A stretch of 64,000 nucleotides of DNA from positions 12,422,214 to 12,486,213 of the forward strand of contig NW_004955405.1 in the NCBI RefSeq assembly GCF_000276665.1, in the 5' to 3' direction. This document shows positions 45,761 through 57,319 of the stretch, one piece after another. The translations under genes were made by a program, and so were the position numbers. How positions within the stretch are numbered: position 1 is the stretch's first letter; every line of letters starts with the position of its first letter. Origin of the DNA: Chinchilla lanigera (taxonomy: Eukaryota; Chordata; Mammalia; Rodentia; Chinchillidae). The notes below the pieces were generated by a model. That model saw nothing but the letters and a program-made list of their open reading frames with translations. It was not told where the DNA came from and made no database searches.

Positions 45761-46244
45761 TGTATCAGTCAGGGTTTTACTGGAGGAACAGATATAACAC
45801 AGGATGTACAAATTGTAAGAAATTACAAGATTGGCTTATGACGGGCAGCCAGAGAGTTGTATGAGGAAGCGTGCAGAGGGTGTCTGCACACTGAAGACGG
45901 AAGGAATCAGTGCAGGGTCTGGATTTCACTGCAGAGTTCCGTGCAAGTCCGTACCAGGAGGCCGGTGAGTCTGTGATGGAAGGCTGAAGGATCCAAGGTG
46001 GAAGCCGAAGTCTGCACTAGAAGCCAGGAGACTAAGTCCAAGCTGAAGGTGAAGACTGGAGCTCCTCCAAAAGGAATGGAAGTACCTCTGTCCTTCTTGA
46101 TTTTCCTTTATATTATCTAGGTGATGATCCACCCTAGGGTGGCTCCTCTACACCCTAGGGTGTAGAATTGCTGGGCCAATTGCTGAGCCAAGTTTAGTTA
46201 TGCTTCTAGACTTCTCAAGTTGACATAATCAATCAACCACTACA
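45761..46244 (-). mobile_element. ERVL-type (MLT2-like) solo LTR with 5-bp target-site duplication
   Basis: The 484-bp TG...CA element runs from TGTATCAGTCAGGGTTTTAC to ...CAACCACTACA. Perfect CAGGC repeats flank it (45756-45760 and 46245-46249). On the minus strand it starts TGTAGTGGTTGATTGATTAT and ends with CCTGACTGATACA, the frame of MLT2-type ERVL LTRs. An internal short tandem CACCCTAGGGTG lies near 46130-46165. The 68-codon frame in it is not a gene. Confidence 0.82.
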
Positions 46245-46249
46245 CAGGC

Positions 46250-47199
46250 CTTAATGAATTATTAATACTTTCTTTTTTGGAAGGTCTTTATGGTTCTGTT
46301 AAATTGGGTGTGATCTGGCCAGAATTTCCTCTTTTGTTTTCTGAATTTAAGGTATTATTTTCTTCTGTGCTTTGTGAGTGCATACTGCCACACCACCTAC
46401 TCTAACTTCTTACCCTGTTTATGCATATTAACTTTTTACTCCATCATATGATACAGGTCTCTCTAACAAAATAGAAGATGAATATTTTGTTGATGACTTA
46501 ACCCTGTTAAATTAAAATACTACTTGCTAAAATTCCTTTAATTAGTCACAGGTTTTTTTTTGTTTTTTTCCGAGAAGCATGAAACAATTTGATATTATAT
46601 AATTTATGTTTGCATTAACTTGAAAGTTTGTTCTTAGAAATTTAGATTTCATTTTTCAAATTACACAGCATTTATTTTATACCCCTATAAAATGACATCT
46701 TTAGCAAATCAAAAATGCATTTATTAATTTTTTTACATTTGTTAAATTTTAACATTGGTCAGTACATATTTATTATTGCTAAGTATTAAAAATTAAGGTT
46801 AAAGTAAGGCATTGTTTTAAGACCATTTTACATGTGGTGTTGGGCTGATGAGCTATAGTATTTGAATGACATGCAATGGAGCAGCCAATCACTGTTGGAA
46901 GAGCTGAACATCATTTATCTTCAGAATGGAATCACATCTTCAGTGGGTACTTCTTAGTCATCAAGGTGTTCATTGCTCAAGTTGAATGAGGATTGAACAT
47001 TTCATAATTTTTTCCACAAATTCTAATCTCAGATGGTTTTACGATGTATTTTAAAACTAAGTGAGTAATAGGATTGATTACATATTTGCTTAAACGGAAC
47101 ATTTGCCATTTTATTTTGGAATTGTATAATTCTGTCCTTTTTTTCAGTGCTGGGAACTGATCATTTTCTCTAATTTCACAGTCATTTGCTTGATCTTTG

Positions 47200-47232
<33 letters not shown>

Positions 47233-48753
47233 ACAGTTGTTTTTAGGTGCTAGAAATGGTACCTTGCTCATAATTACTTTATGTCATTTTTATCACTTAA
47301 CTAAGGCTATGAACTTCATCTGTGGCACCTTAAGGATATGACATAAACTAATACTATATTTCTCAAGTTAATTTCCTCACCCAGTACAAATTAAGGGGAG
47401 AAGAATGATGATTTAAAATTTTAAGAAGAAGAAGATTAATGTTTAAATTTCTTAAAGTCCCCCCAAATCTATAGTAAGGTCTCTATATAGTGGTCAGAGT
47501 GTAGTTTGGTGTCAGAGACAGTGTGGGCTAATCTATTAGAAAATAAACTTCACAGAATATAGTTGGGAGGCTAGTTAATTAAATTATTAACTAAGCATAG
47601 TACGTCACTGAACAAGTGAAGATGAAAACAATATTCTTTAAAGCCAGATTTTACTTATATACATATATGCCCAGTTGACTGCTCTTTCCTTAGCATATTT
47701 AATCTTCATTTTCACTTTTTCAATTCCAGAATCGGTGCACTCATCTAGAAATTAGCACTCAGAAGTAACTTGTTGTTTATCTGCTGTCTCAAAACTAGGA
47801 GACTCGTGGAGCAAATTCCAAGTGAGGCAGCATGATTTAGATGCTGCGATCTTTAATCTCTGGAATGATGCTCATTAGATCCTGACTACTGAGGGGCTAT
47901 CTAGCCCTTGCTCTCCTTTGCAACTTCTTTCTCCTTCCCTTGCTCCATCAATGAAGGCAGACTTTCAGGAAGCCTAAGAATAGCATTTTTGTTAAGAAAT
48001 TCTAACGGTGCCATTAAAGCAGATATTTTTAAAACAAACACCTCAGAGGAGCACCTTATCTTTAGTTTATTTCTAACATAACCTGTTTTATCAGAACAAA
48101 TACTAATATGTCAGCAAGCAGAGACTAGAAGTCTTATGAATTTATCTGTTTTCATTATTTAATGGAAGTGGACTATTGATCCTAATGATTCTGCTTTATA
48201 CTCATTATTCTGAATTCACATATCCATTGGCAGGTTGTCAGCTGATGTAAAAATGTCTTTCACTGTGTGTCTTGGTCTCTTGGATTTCCTTCAGAAAGCA
48301 ATATGTAGAGAGGATGGAGAATTAGAGGATGAGCTGTTCTAACTGACTAGAAATAAGTGGTGCTCAATGGCAAGATAATATTCTATTGAATTTTTACATA
48401 AAAAGTTTATCTGGGCCAAATTGTGGTCTCAGTCCTGTAGAAGGCATAATAAGGCCATATCTTCCATTTCCGTATGTGTTACTCTCCAAATTTGCTTTAA
48501 CCACTGCTGAGAGTTCACTGTTTTTATGCATCATATTTAGGGTCTATTTCAATCCATTGGTTTCCATTTCAGTTGTGCTCAAATCAGCTACCTCTATTTT
48601 AGAGGATCCTAATGGGGGTATTTAAGTTGCTGGACTCTCTTGAGATTTGTGCGAACATCTGCATTTAAGTGACACGACTCTGTCCACGTTGTTTTGCACA
48701 TTCTGTTTTAGCTATGGCCAGTCTGTGATATTACCCTATCTGCTGCATTGCAG
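46250..48753. other. Intron upstream of the third exon
   Basis: Mostly unique AT-rich sequence. A (GT)n tract at 47198-47233 is the only clear repeat. Confidence 0.45.
47198..47233. repeat. (GT)n microsatellite
   Basis: About 17 GT units with one GTGC interruption. Confidence 0.95.
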
Positions 48754-48891
48754 GAAAAGCAGAGGTTTCTCACAGACGTTCTGCACGAAGTGATGCTGCT
48801 GGATGGTTTGGCCAGCTCCCACCCGGTATCCCAGGAAGTGCTGCAAGCAACAGACATCGACAGGGTGTTTGACTGGATCGCCTACAAAAAG
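48754..48891 (+). CDS. TRHDE: TRHDE internal exon downstream of the zinc site (partial CDS)
   Basis: This exon is 138 bases, 46 codons, phase 0 at both ends. The acceptor is tctgctgcattgcag/GA and the donor is AAG/gtggga. It starts EKQRFLTDVLHEVMLLDG and ends DWIAYKK, which directly continues the M1 catalytic domain after the zinc-binding helix in mammalian TRHDE. The family sequence then continues into a segment beginning GAALIRML, which I could not find in the 15.1 kb after the donor, so the next exon lies outside the window. The exon is far more GC-rich than the AT-rich intron around it, as expected for constrained coding sequence. It has no stop in frame. Confidence 0.95.
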
Positions 48892-49909
48892 GTGGGAATG
48901 TATTGATCAGACCAAGTGCGCACTGGCTATTTTACGATTGGTATAATCAGATTATCTCATGATAGAGGTAATATATTTTTCACTTCTTCAGGATAAATGG
49001 AAATGGATTGTGTGTTAGAAAACAGAGGCACTAAGTTCACGTCATTTTCTGAGTTAGAATTTGCTTTATTAATCAGTGAAATGGAGATGAATGTTTGCCA
49101 AATAATGCATAGGCATATTGAAGGGATTAATGAATAAATGTTTAGAGACGGTATGAAATTGCTATACAAATGATGTTATGTAAATGTCAGTTTTATTATT
49201 ATTAATAAGAGAGTTGACCTATTTGGTGACAAATTATTTTCACCAATGCCCCTCAAGTACTTATTTATTTTGATTGGCTGATGCAAATGTATATGGACAG
49301 CGCTATGACACATGAAGTTTATAAATATTACTTGAGGAAGATTTTGGAAATTAAGTTCATTTCCTGGATAATAAATGAAATTTTAAAGACTTGTCTTTCA
49401 ATGATTAAGAATAATTTTGAAAAATGAGTAGATATAAAATAAATGTGCTGTCTGAGTTTTTTCCATTGATGCCTGAATTAGAATTTTTCCCTATATCTTT
49501 ATCCATTAGTTAATTCTGATTTTAACATGAAAATGTACATCTTAATGAATAACACTCACTAGTCACTTAAGAAGTAATGATTAGAGCCTGCTGTCATATT
49601 CAGTGTAAATTCAATTACATTTATTGGAAATTCCATGTACTTTTTATTGACTTATAATGTTACATATTTTGGAAAAGATATTAATTTTTCTATGAATTAT
49701 ATTTGTACTTGATAACTAAAAGTCATATACTAATACACAAGTCCTTGGTATGATAATTAGGATATCAGGTTTTATACTGAGGTAATGACTATCTCAGTGA
49801 TTGTTAATTAGTAATGTAGTGTATAATATGAAAATATACAAAATGTAATGAACAGATGTCCTTTTAAGTAACTGATCACTGAATTGGTTCAAAGAGGCTA
49901 CTTCTGATG

Positions 49910-49951
49910 TTTCATAAGAACAATTGGTTGTTTCATAAGAACAATTGGTTG
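49910..49951. repeat. 21-bp tandem duplication
   Basis: Two exact adjacent copies of TTTCATAAGAACAATTGGTT plus G (49910-49930 and 49931-49951). Confidence 0.95.
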
Positions 49952-49984
49952 TTTCTAAGATTCAGCTTCTACAAACTGTGCCAC

Positions 49985-50512
49985 TATATGCATGGGTGGA
50001 TATATACCCTCGTGGTATGATAAAAAAGGTGTGTTTTATTTTATACAATGAAGCACTACTCTGCCATAAAGAATGGTAATCTTGAGACATTTCTAGCTAA
50101 ATGGATGCACCTTGAGGCCACACTCTTAAGTGACATAAAGCAGACACACATGTGTAAATATCACATTGTCTCACTGGTGTGAGAAACTGAAAGTGTAAAT
50201 AAGAACCAAATTGTATAAGAGATATGGGAAAATGGAAAGGAGCTGGTCAAAAGGAAAGGGGAACTGGGATGGGGAGGGGAAGGGTAGGAAGGGGAAAGAA
50301 AAAGTGAGAAAAGAGAGATAAATGGGAACAAAGATTTGTAAATAAGAAAGGGAAGAGGGGTTGAAGGGAGGGGAGGGGAATGGGAGGAAAAATAAGATAA
50401 GTCAAGGTACATTATGTACTGGTACAAATTCCTTATGGTGAATGTGATAAGTGTATTTGGGTATATACCTAAGTTCTTAAATAAACTTACTTAAATTTTA
50501 AAAAAGAAGAAA
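49985..50512 (+). mobile_element. L1 3' end with purine-rich 3' UTR
   Basis: Sense ORF2 end: AATGAAGCACTACTCTGCCA, TAAATGGATGCACCTTGAGG, TAAGTGACATAAAGCAGACA. It is followed by a purine-rich tract (about 50220-50400) typical of rodent L1 3' UTRs and an A-rich end near 50505. The antisense pyrimidine-rich frame there is spurious. Confidence 0.88.
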
Positions 50513-50589
50513 AATAAGTGGAAGTTTAAGACCATGGCATATTTATGCATGCATGCATGTAGGTATGTTTATTGATGAATTGATAAAAC

Positions 50590-50690
50590 ATAATTTTTAA
50601 ATATGATGGAGTGCTACTCTGCTATGAAGAAGGATGAACTTGAGACATTTGTTACTAAATGGATGGACCTTGAGACTATGGCATATTTAA
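50590..50690 (+). mobile_element. Short L1 ORF2 fragment
   Basis: GATGGAGTGCTACTCTGCTA and CTAAATGGATGGACCTTGAG repeat the same ORF2 end as the L1 just upstream, so this is a second, shorter copy. Confidence 0.8.
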
Positions 50691-51459
50691 TAAAACTTTC
50701 ATTTTCATATATGAAGGTTTTGGCTAAGTTTCATTAGATATAAATTTAGTTTAAATATATAATGCAGAAAAGAATGAATTAATATAGCTTGAAATAGGCT
50801 TAGAGGTACAACTATAGTTACTTTTCTCTAGTCTCAATTCTAGACAACTATTTATAATTGCCAGTTTTACTTCAGCATGCATAAAATCAGGAAAATATTT
50901 GGATTAAATATGTTATGAATGTACTTTTACACATAATGTCCATTCCAAATGCCATGGATTTGAGGACTTTCAAATTTTTTCCAGTGGGTTAAGATTCAAA
51001 ACAGTAGGACAGACTGAACATACAATGATTATTTTTAAAATTCTCTACATTTTATTTAAAGTCTTGCTAATTTACAAATTAAAGAATGAGCAAACTACAC
51101 TACCATGCTCAGAACCACCATTATAAATGGTTTTGACTGACTTGCCTCTACCCTTACATCTTTACGATGTAAACACCACTGGACATACAGTTCTTACTGT
51201 GCAGACTTCAACTGATGATAGAATCGACCCATTTCCAATGAAGACTTCTCAAGAAAAAGCAAATTTCTTTTTTCTTTAATAGCTATATTGAAGTGTAATC
51301 GAAATTTAATAAACTGCATATCAGCATGTTACAAAGTACAACTTTATGTGTTCTGACATGCCTATGCAGTGAAAATGCCATAAACAAGCTGGAAATTACC
51401 AAGCACCACAAGATGTTTTCTAGTGTTCCCTTGTAATCCTTTTTCCTATCTCTCTTCCA

Positions 51460-51964
51460 TTAGCCATTTTTAAAAATTCATTTCTTTAGAAGAGTAAAAG
51501 AAGGATAACAATAATAGGGGGATTTACCAAATTATAGACAAAGTGGTAGGACAATATCAATGGTTGTTATTTTACCTATTGGTATCTTCAAGATAGTTTC
51601 TCAGGAAAACAAATAGACAAGTAATAGTGAGTTACAGAAAAAAATGGTAGGAAATTATCAATGGTTGTTGTACTATACTTTGGTTTCATCAAAGTGATTT
51701 CTAGGGAAAACAAATAGAGCTATTCATGACTGATCAATCAAATAATCATTGACTATTCTCAATGGTTGCTGAAAATGCATAGTAGTAAACATACATCCAT
51801 TTACGAAATAGCATAGGAACAATAGAAACATTACAGAGTTATGGACAGATTGGTAAGAAATTATCAATGGCTGCTGTAATACATGTTGGTATCTTCAAAG
51901 TGGTTTCTCAGGAAAACAAAGATATGCAAGAAAGATCTAACAAGTAGTCGTTAGCCATTTTTAA
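51460..51964. repeat. 477-bp insert of about 100-bp tandem units with 14-bp flanking repeats
   Basis: TTAGCCATTTTTAA flanks the insert (51460-51473 and 51951-51964), splitting the L1. Units start near 51532 (TTATAGACAAAGTGGTAGGA), 51632 (TTACAGAAAAAAATGGTAGG), about 51732 (most decayed) and 51831 (TTACAGAGTTATGGACAGAT). Each holds a TATCAATGGTTG-like core and a GGAAAACAAA-like end. Only a partial unit precedes the first. The source is unknown. Confidence 0.75.
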
Positions 51965-52684
51965 CCTGTGGATTAACTTACATTTTCTAGAGTTTTATGT
52001 AAATTGAATCATATAATGCATGCTCTTTCTTATTTGCTTTTCTTCCTTGTGAGTAAATACTTGAGGAATAGAGTATCCAGATCATATGTTATATATGTTT
52101 AATATTATAAGACTCTGCTAAACTGCTTTCCAAATATTAAATTTTAATATTTTACCATTGTATTGTACATTTCCACCAGTAATGTATTAGAGTTTTAGGG
52201 TCTCTTCTTCTTCACCTACATCAACTATGTTTAATCAGGTGTATTAATTTAAGATGATCTAGTGGTATCTCACTATGGTTGGAAATTGTGATTGTGTAAT
52301 AACTACAGAGACTGAAATATTTTATTTGCACATTTCTCCTTACGTGTACTTCTTGAGAAGAACAGTTCAAATTCTTTACCATTAAAAAATTAGCTTGATT
52401 TCTATGATTGACTTTTGAGGGCTCTTTTATAGTATTATGAGTACAGATCCTTTGTCAGTCATATGATTTTCAAATGGCCTTATTTTCCCAATTTGCATCC
52501 TGGCTTTTGTTTTCATGACACTGTCTCCATGAGCAAAAGGTTTCAGTTTTCATTGTATTCTCTTTATAGCAAATTTCTTTGATTAATAGTCTAGGTGGGC
52601 TTTGCGTAACTCAAGCTCAAGGTTTTCACTTGATTTTTCTTTTAGAAGTTTCATAGTTTAGATTTATGTTTAGATCTGTGATTG

Positions 52685-52710
52685 TTTCTTTAATTTTAAT
52701 TATTAAGTTC

Positions 52711-52765
<55 letters not shown>

Positions 52766-52847
52766 CTTTTCTGGCACCAGGAATCGAACTCACGCTGTCG
52801 TGCTTGCCAGGCAGGCACTGTGCCACTGAGCTAAATCCCCAGCCCCT
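52685..52847 (-). mobile_element. ID SINE with expanded (TAAA)n tail
   Basis: The minus strand reads GGGGCTGGGGATTTAGCTCA and ends in TGGTGCC and a tail grown into about 14 TTTA units (+ strand, about 52710-52765). Target-site duplications ATCTGTGATTG lie at 52674-52684 and 52848-52858. Confidence 0.95.
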
Positions 52848-53010
52848 ATCTGTGATTGATTTGGAATAACATCTGCATGCATACAAAATTTGCATTACTT
52901 TTTCTTTTTCTCCAGTTGTTTTTTGGCATGATTATTCAAAGGATGCTTGTTGAAGTCTATCTTTTCTTCACTGAATTGTCTCTTCACGTTTGTTAAAAAT
53001 CAGTGAAGTG

Positions 53011-53182
53011 AGCTGGCTGTGGTGGCACATGCCTATAATCCCAGCACTCGGGAGACTGAGGCAGGAGGCAGGAGGATCTTTGTGAGTTTGAGGCCAGCCT
53101 GGACTACCAAGTGAGCTCAAGGTCAACCTGAACTTCATAGTGAGACACTGTCTCAAAAAGGCACACACACACACACACACAC
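53011..53182 (+). mobile_element. B1 SINE with (CA)n tail
   Basis: AGCTGGCTGTGGTGGCACAT, TAATCCCAGCACTCGGGAGA, two related units (GAGGCCAGCCTGGACTACCA and AAGGTCAACCTGAACTTCAT), then GTCTCAAAAAG and (CA)n. Perfect 15-bp duplications AAAATCAGTGAAGTG lie at 52996-53010 and 53183-53197. GGAGGCA is locally repeated. Confidence 0.96.
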
Positions 53183-53340
53183 AAAATCAGTGAAGTGTAG
53201 ATGCAAAAGTCTATCTCTAGATTATTTATTCTGTTCTATTAATATATTTGCCTATCTTGGCTCCAATACCAGAGTCCTGACTAGTGTAGCATTGTGCTAA
53301 ATTGTGAAATAAAGTTATGTTAGTCCTCCAACTTTATATT

Positions 53341-53475
53341 TTCTTTTTTTTTCAGTTTTTGAGACAGGGTCTTGTGCTATAATTGAGGCTGGCCGGGAAC
53401 TCCTGGCAATTGCTCTGCTTCAGCCTCCCAAGTGCTGGAATTATAGGAATATGGATACACTACCATGCTCAACTC
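53341..53475 (-). mobile_element. Old B1-like (proto-B1) SINE without the duplication
   Basis: TTTTTGAGACAGGGTCTTGT, GAGGCTGGCCGGGAACTCCT, CAGCCTCCCAAGTGCTGGAA are the antisense 7SL-derived monomer. Only one GGCTGGCC unit is present, so the 29-bp duplication is absent, which suggests an older B1 type. Confidence 0.8.
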
Positions 53476-55290
53476 CTTTCTTTGAAAATTATTCTATTTT
53501 TCTTAGTCCTTTGCATTTCTTCAAGAATGAATCCATCAATGTCTATAAAACCTATGTTGGAATTGCAGGGATTTCATTGTATTTATAAGACAGTTTGGAA
53601 GAAATGACATTTTAATATTGGTTGAACTCTGGATAAAGAATAGCTCTCTATTCCTTTAGGTCCTTTTTATTTTCTCTTAGAAATGTAGTTTTTATGCTTT
53701 TCTCTCAGACATGTTCTAAGTATTTCACATTGCTTTTTAATTTCCATTTATGAGTTTTTTGTTTTGTGTTTTCATCTAGCACAGTGCTAAAGTAGTGAGA
53801 AAAGATACCTTGTCTTGGTCCTAATTTTAACCATAGTGTCTTTAACCACTATGTCTGATGATTCTAAATTTCTATACATACTGTATACCAGGCTGAAGAG
53901 GTTTCCTTTATTCTACAGTGCTGAGTTTGAATAAGAAATGGATGCTGATTAGATCAAGTGCTTTTTCTGAATCGATTAGACTAGCTATATGTATATTTTT
54001 AAATTTGCAATATGGTGTATTATATTGATCATATTACTGATTTGAATGTTAGTCATCCTTGATTTACTGCAACAAATACAAGTGCTTTTTTGTCATTATG
54101 CATTATTGTTTTTATATCTTACTGGAATAAGTTTGCTAAAATGTATATGCATCTTGCATTCATGTTATTGAGGGACACTGGCTTTTAGCTTTCTTGTAAC
54201 ATCTTGTTTTTTATTCCCATTATGCTAACTTCATAGAATGGGAACTTATTTCTTTTACATCCTTTTAGGATGCTTTGTGTAAAAGTTGTATTTATTTCCT
54301 AAATGTTTGGTAGAATTTTACCAGTACAGTAATATAGGTGTGAAATTTCTTTCATAATTTGTTTTATAATAGTTTAATTTCATTAATATGTAGTGAATTT
54401 TTCTATTAATTCATTTTTGAGTGAACCTTAGTAGTTTGTTTCTGTTTCATGGATTTGGCCCATTTCACATAAAATGTTCAATTTATTGACATAAACTTGT
54501 GCATGATGTATTCCCTGGTTATCCCTGTAATAGTCAGAGGATCTTTAATGATGTGACCTCTTTCATTTCATATATTGGCAGTTTGTGTCTTATCCCTTTT
54601 ATTCCTATTTGTCTCCCTAGAAGTTTATAAATTTTATTGATCCTCTCAAAGAACATCTTTTTGTGCCATTGATTTTCTTTCTTGTTTTCTGTGGCATAGA
54701 TTTTTCTCTCCAATAATTACTATTTCTTTATTTAAAATACTTGTGCTTATTCTTTTACCTAATTTCTTTAGGTACAAGCTGAAGTCATTAATTTGAGTCT
54801 TTTTATTTTTATGTGGATATTTATTCAATAAATTTTCTCCTAAACTGACTGCATAGGAAATCCTCAGAAACTTGATATATTGAAATTTTTTTTTCTTCAC
54901 TTGCAGATACTTTGCCATTTAATTTATTAATTGCTCCATGGCTGATTAAAATTGTGCTGCTTGGTTTCAAAACATTAGAAAAATTCCCAGAAAAGTTTGT
55001 ATTATTCATTTCTTATTTCTGTTGTGTCCAGTGAATATACTCTGTATGACATAAATCTTTTTCAGTTTAGTAAGGCTTGTTTTATGGTCCAGAAATTAGT
55101 GTCTGTGGGTATAAGTGTTATATGTTCTAAAAAAGTGTGTTCCACTGGTGTTGGCTATATTGTTCCATAAGTGCTAGTTGGGCCAAATTGGCTGATGTAG
55201 TTGTTCAAGTCACCCATATCCGTATTGATTTTCTGTCTACTACTTCATCATGTTTACTGGATGTGCATTCATTTTTTGGATTCATTTAGA

Positions 55291-57138
55291 TAGTACCAAA
55301 TCAGCCATCTAAAGATATAGAGAAAAAGAAGGCTTTGTTGTCTGCTGCTGTCTCTAAAAAATAATCTTCAAGTGCAACCGTGAAAAGAGGAAAGCAGGAT
55401 AAAATCTCAGGGAAGTTATATGAGACTCTTAATAGCAGGACTTACTGTACACTCAGTGTTTTACTCTAGTCCTCCAGTTTAGCTCCACTTAGGCTCTTCT
55501 GATCAGAAAGTTGGTATGTGTTAATCTGTGACAACTAGTTAAACTTCAGGTGGATGGGGTAAGCCATGACATTTTGTAATATAAGACAATACAGAAGATT
55601 ACATAGCCATAATAAACAATGGTTAGCAGTTATTAATGCTCACTCTGTGTTAGGCACTGTTGTAGACCCTGTGCCACCATTTTACATCTATTAATTTAAT
55701 TTAATTATCTTAATCACTTTAAAGAATTTTTTATTGCAACAATTTTCAACCTAAAGATGAGCACATAGGATCATTATTAGCTCAGGGATATGTTTCCCAA
55801 GGAAATAAGTTTCATTAACAGTATTCTTAATCATTACTGTACTGATCAGTAAGTTTGGCTAGAAAATTCATTTCAAAATCTTTTCATAAGCCTCTGCTTA
55901 TATTTGACCATGTACTGAGAACTGGGGTATAATAACACATAAAATAGAGACAGTTTATAAATAAATACATTCAGTAACATAGTAGTAATCAGCAATATTT
56001 TCATTTTCAATATAGAAAACTAACTGAAAAAAAATCTTAAGCAGTTAAAAATTATTGACCAAATAGTTCATCTGTCTGAGTTACATAGCAACTTCAGAAA
56101 TGGTTGTGTCAGGTATTTTAACACATTAGACACTACCTTTCATCAGTTCGTTGGTTCTCTTTGTCACAATTTGATTTAATTTCTAGATGATTTTTTGATA
56201 GGTGCCTCAAACTAGTTAAAGCTAATAGCATCTTCAGATGTGTGATCTCAATGAATTCAGAGAAAAAGTAAATTATCTCTCTCCCAGTGGAAGCAGTATG
56301 TTCCCCTCAAGTGCTATGGTTTATTTCAATTTCAATTACACAATAGAATGGCAAGGGCCAATCCTCATGTCCCCTGGGATAAAGAAGTGGAATAGGCCAT
56401 CATGGATCAGATGCTCATCGTCTGTCAAGGGAGAGTTAGGTAGGAAAACTATTGTGCAGAGAAGGACCAGAAAATCAACACAATTTTGATTATACGGAAC
56501 GTCAAAGATCTCAACAGGGTTGCAAAAGTGTGTGTATGTAAAATAGTAGACAGGTTTCTTCGAGGATAAGCAGAGTAAGAAGTTGGGAGATATTTTTGTT
56601 ATGCTTAAGTCTATATTTTGTACAACAGGTCAAGAACTAAACAAGAATTTGAAGCAGAGAAGTAACAATCAAATTTCATTCTAGAAAGACTGTATTCTGT
56701 AGATGCAGTCAAGATGGAATTAATATGATTGATTTTGTCAATTCAGAAAAGATTATAGAGACTGACGTTGTAAAAAGTAGAACATATTTTTTGTAATAAT
56801 GTATGTAGCACTTAGTAAAATGATTTGCTACTTCTGTGATTTTCTCCCTGAAGTTCTAGCCAACATTAACCTCTACCAACAGTCTACTCTCATTACATCT
56901 GTTTTACTAGCTTATAATCTCTCGTAATTATTTCCTTAATAATATCCTAATTAGTTCCACGTGTTTTTATTATTGTTCCTAAGTGACAATTTCATCACAC
57001 TTTAATTTTTAAAAAAGAGAAATATGTAATAAAGGTATAGAGAATTACTATAGAGAAAAAAGGATTAGGATCTAACAAATCAGATACTGATTTTTGTGAA
57101 TTTGAACTTAAGAACTGAGTTTCTTTGAAGAAACACTG
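55291..57138. other. Mostly unique intron with a MIR trace
   Basis: A MIR-like block at about 55625-55730 (TCACTCTGTGTTAGGCACTG, CATTTTACATCTATTAATTT) is the only recognisable element. The frames of 75-90 codons show no domains. Confidence 0.45.
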
Positions 57139-57151
57139 AGTGATGTTTGCT

Positions 57152-57244
57152 TTTTTTTTTTTCCCCCTGGTACCGGGGATTGAACTTATGACCTTGCGCT
57201 TGCCAGGCAGGCGCTGTGCCACTGAGCTAAACCCCCAGCCTCCA
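57152..57244 (-). mobile_element. ID SINE, near-consensus
   Basis: The minus strand reads GGCTGGGGGTTTAGCTCAGT, CACAGCGCCTGCCTGGCAAG and ends CCCGGTACCAGGG with an A tail. Target-site duplications AGTGATGTTTGCT (57139-57151) and AGTAATGTTTGCT (57245-57257) flank it. Confidence 0.94.
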
Positions 57245-57284
57245 AGTAATGTTTGCTATGAACTATTTCTAGACTAGTCTTAAA

Positions 57285-57287
<3 letters not shown>

Positions 57288-57317
<30 letters not shown>
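57288..57317. repeat. A30 homopolymer
   Basis: Thirty consecutive A residues, about 43 bases to the right of the ID SINE. It may be a leftover tail, but no flanking duplication was found. Confidence 0.95.

Positions 57318-57319
<2 letters not shown>

Larger units (their letters stand above)
22309..48753 (+). other. TRHDE: TRHDE large intron (26.4 kb, complete)
   Basis: This phase-0 intron runs from ATG/gtaagc to gcag/GAA. It contains the endogenous retrovirus at 25802-30294, the assembly gap at 37712-37811 and many other repeats. Its true length is uncertain because the 100-N gap is probably a placeholder. The coding sequence on either side is continuous in the family protein, so no exon is expected to be missing from it. 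Confidence 0.9.
51265..55290 (-). mobile_element. Long antisense L1 (L1M-type) with nested insertions
   Basis: From left to right it runs from the L1 3' region (TATATTGAAGTGTAATCGAA, AATAAACTGCATATCAGCAT) through ORF2 (CAATGTCTATAAAACCTATG, GGAATTGCAGGGATTTCATT, TTCTGAATCGATTAGACTAG, AAAGAACATCTTTTTGTGCC, TGTCTACTACTTCATCATGT), all antisense and in order. It is interrupted by a tandem-unit insert (51474-51950), an ID (52685-52847) and a B1 (53011-53182). A proto-B1-like SINE lies at 53341-53475. ORF2 is broken throughout. Confidence 0.8.

Noticed and set aside
50161..50427. 88-codon Ser/Pro/Phe-rich minus-strand frame
   Set aside because: It is the reverse of the purine-rich L1 3' UTR.
52666..52869. 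Frame encoding repeated Leu/Phe/Ile/Tyr
   Set aside because: It is the translated (TTTA)n tail of an ID SINE.
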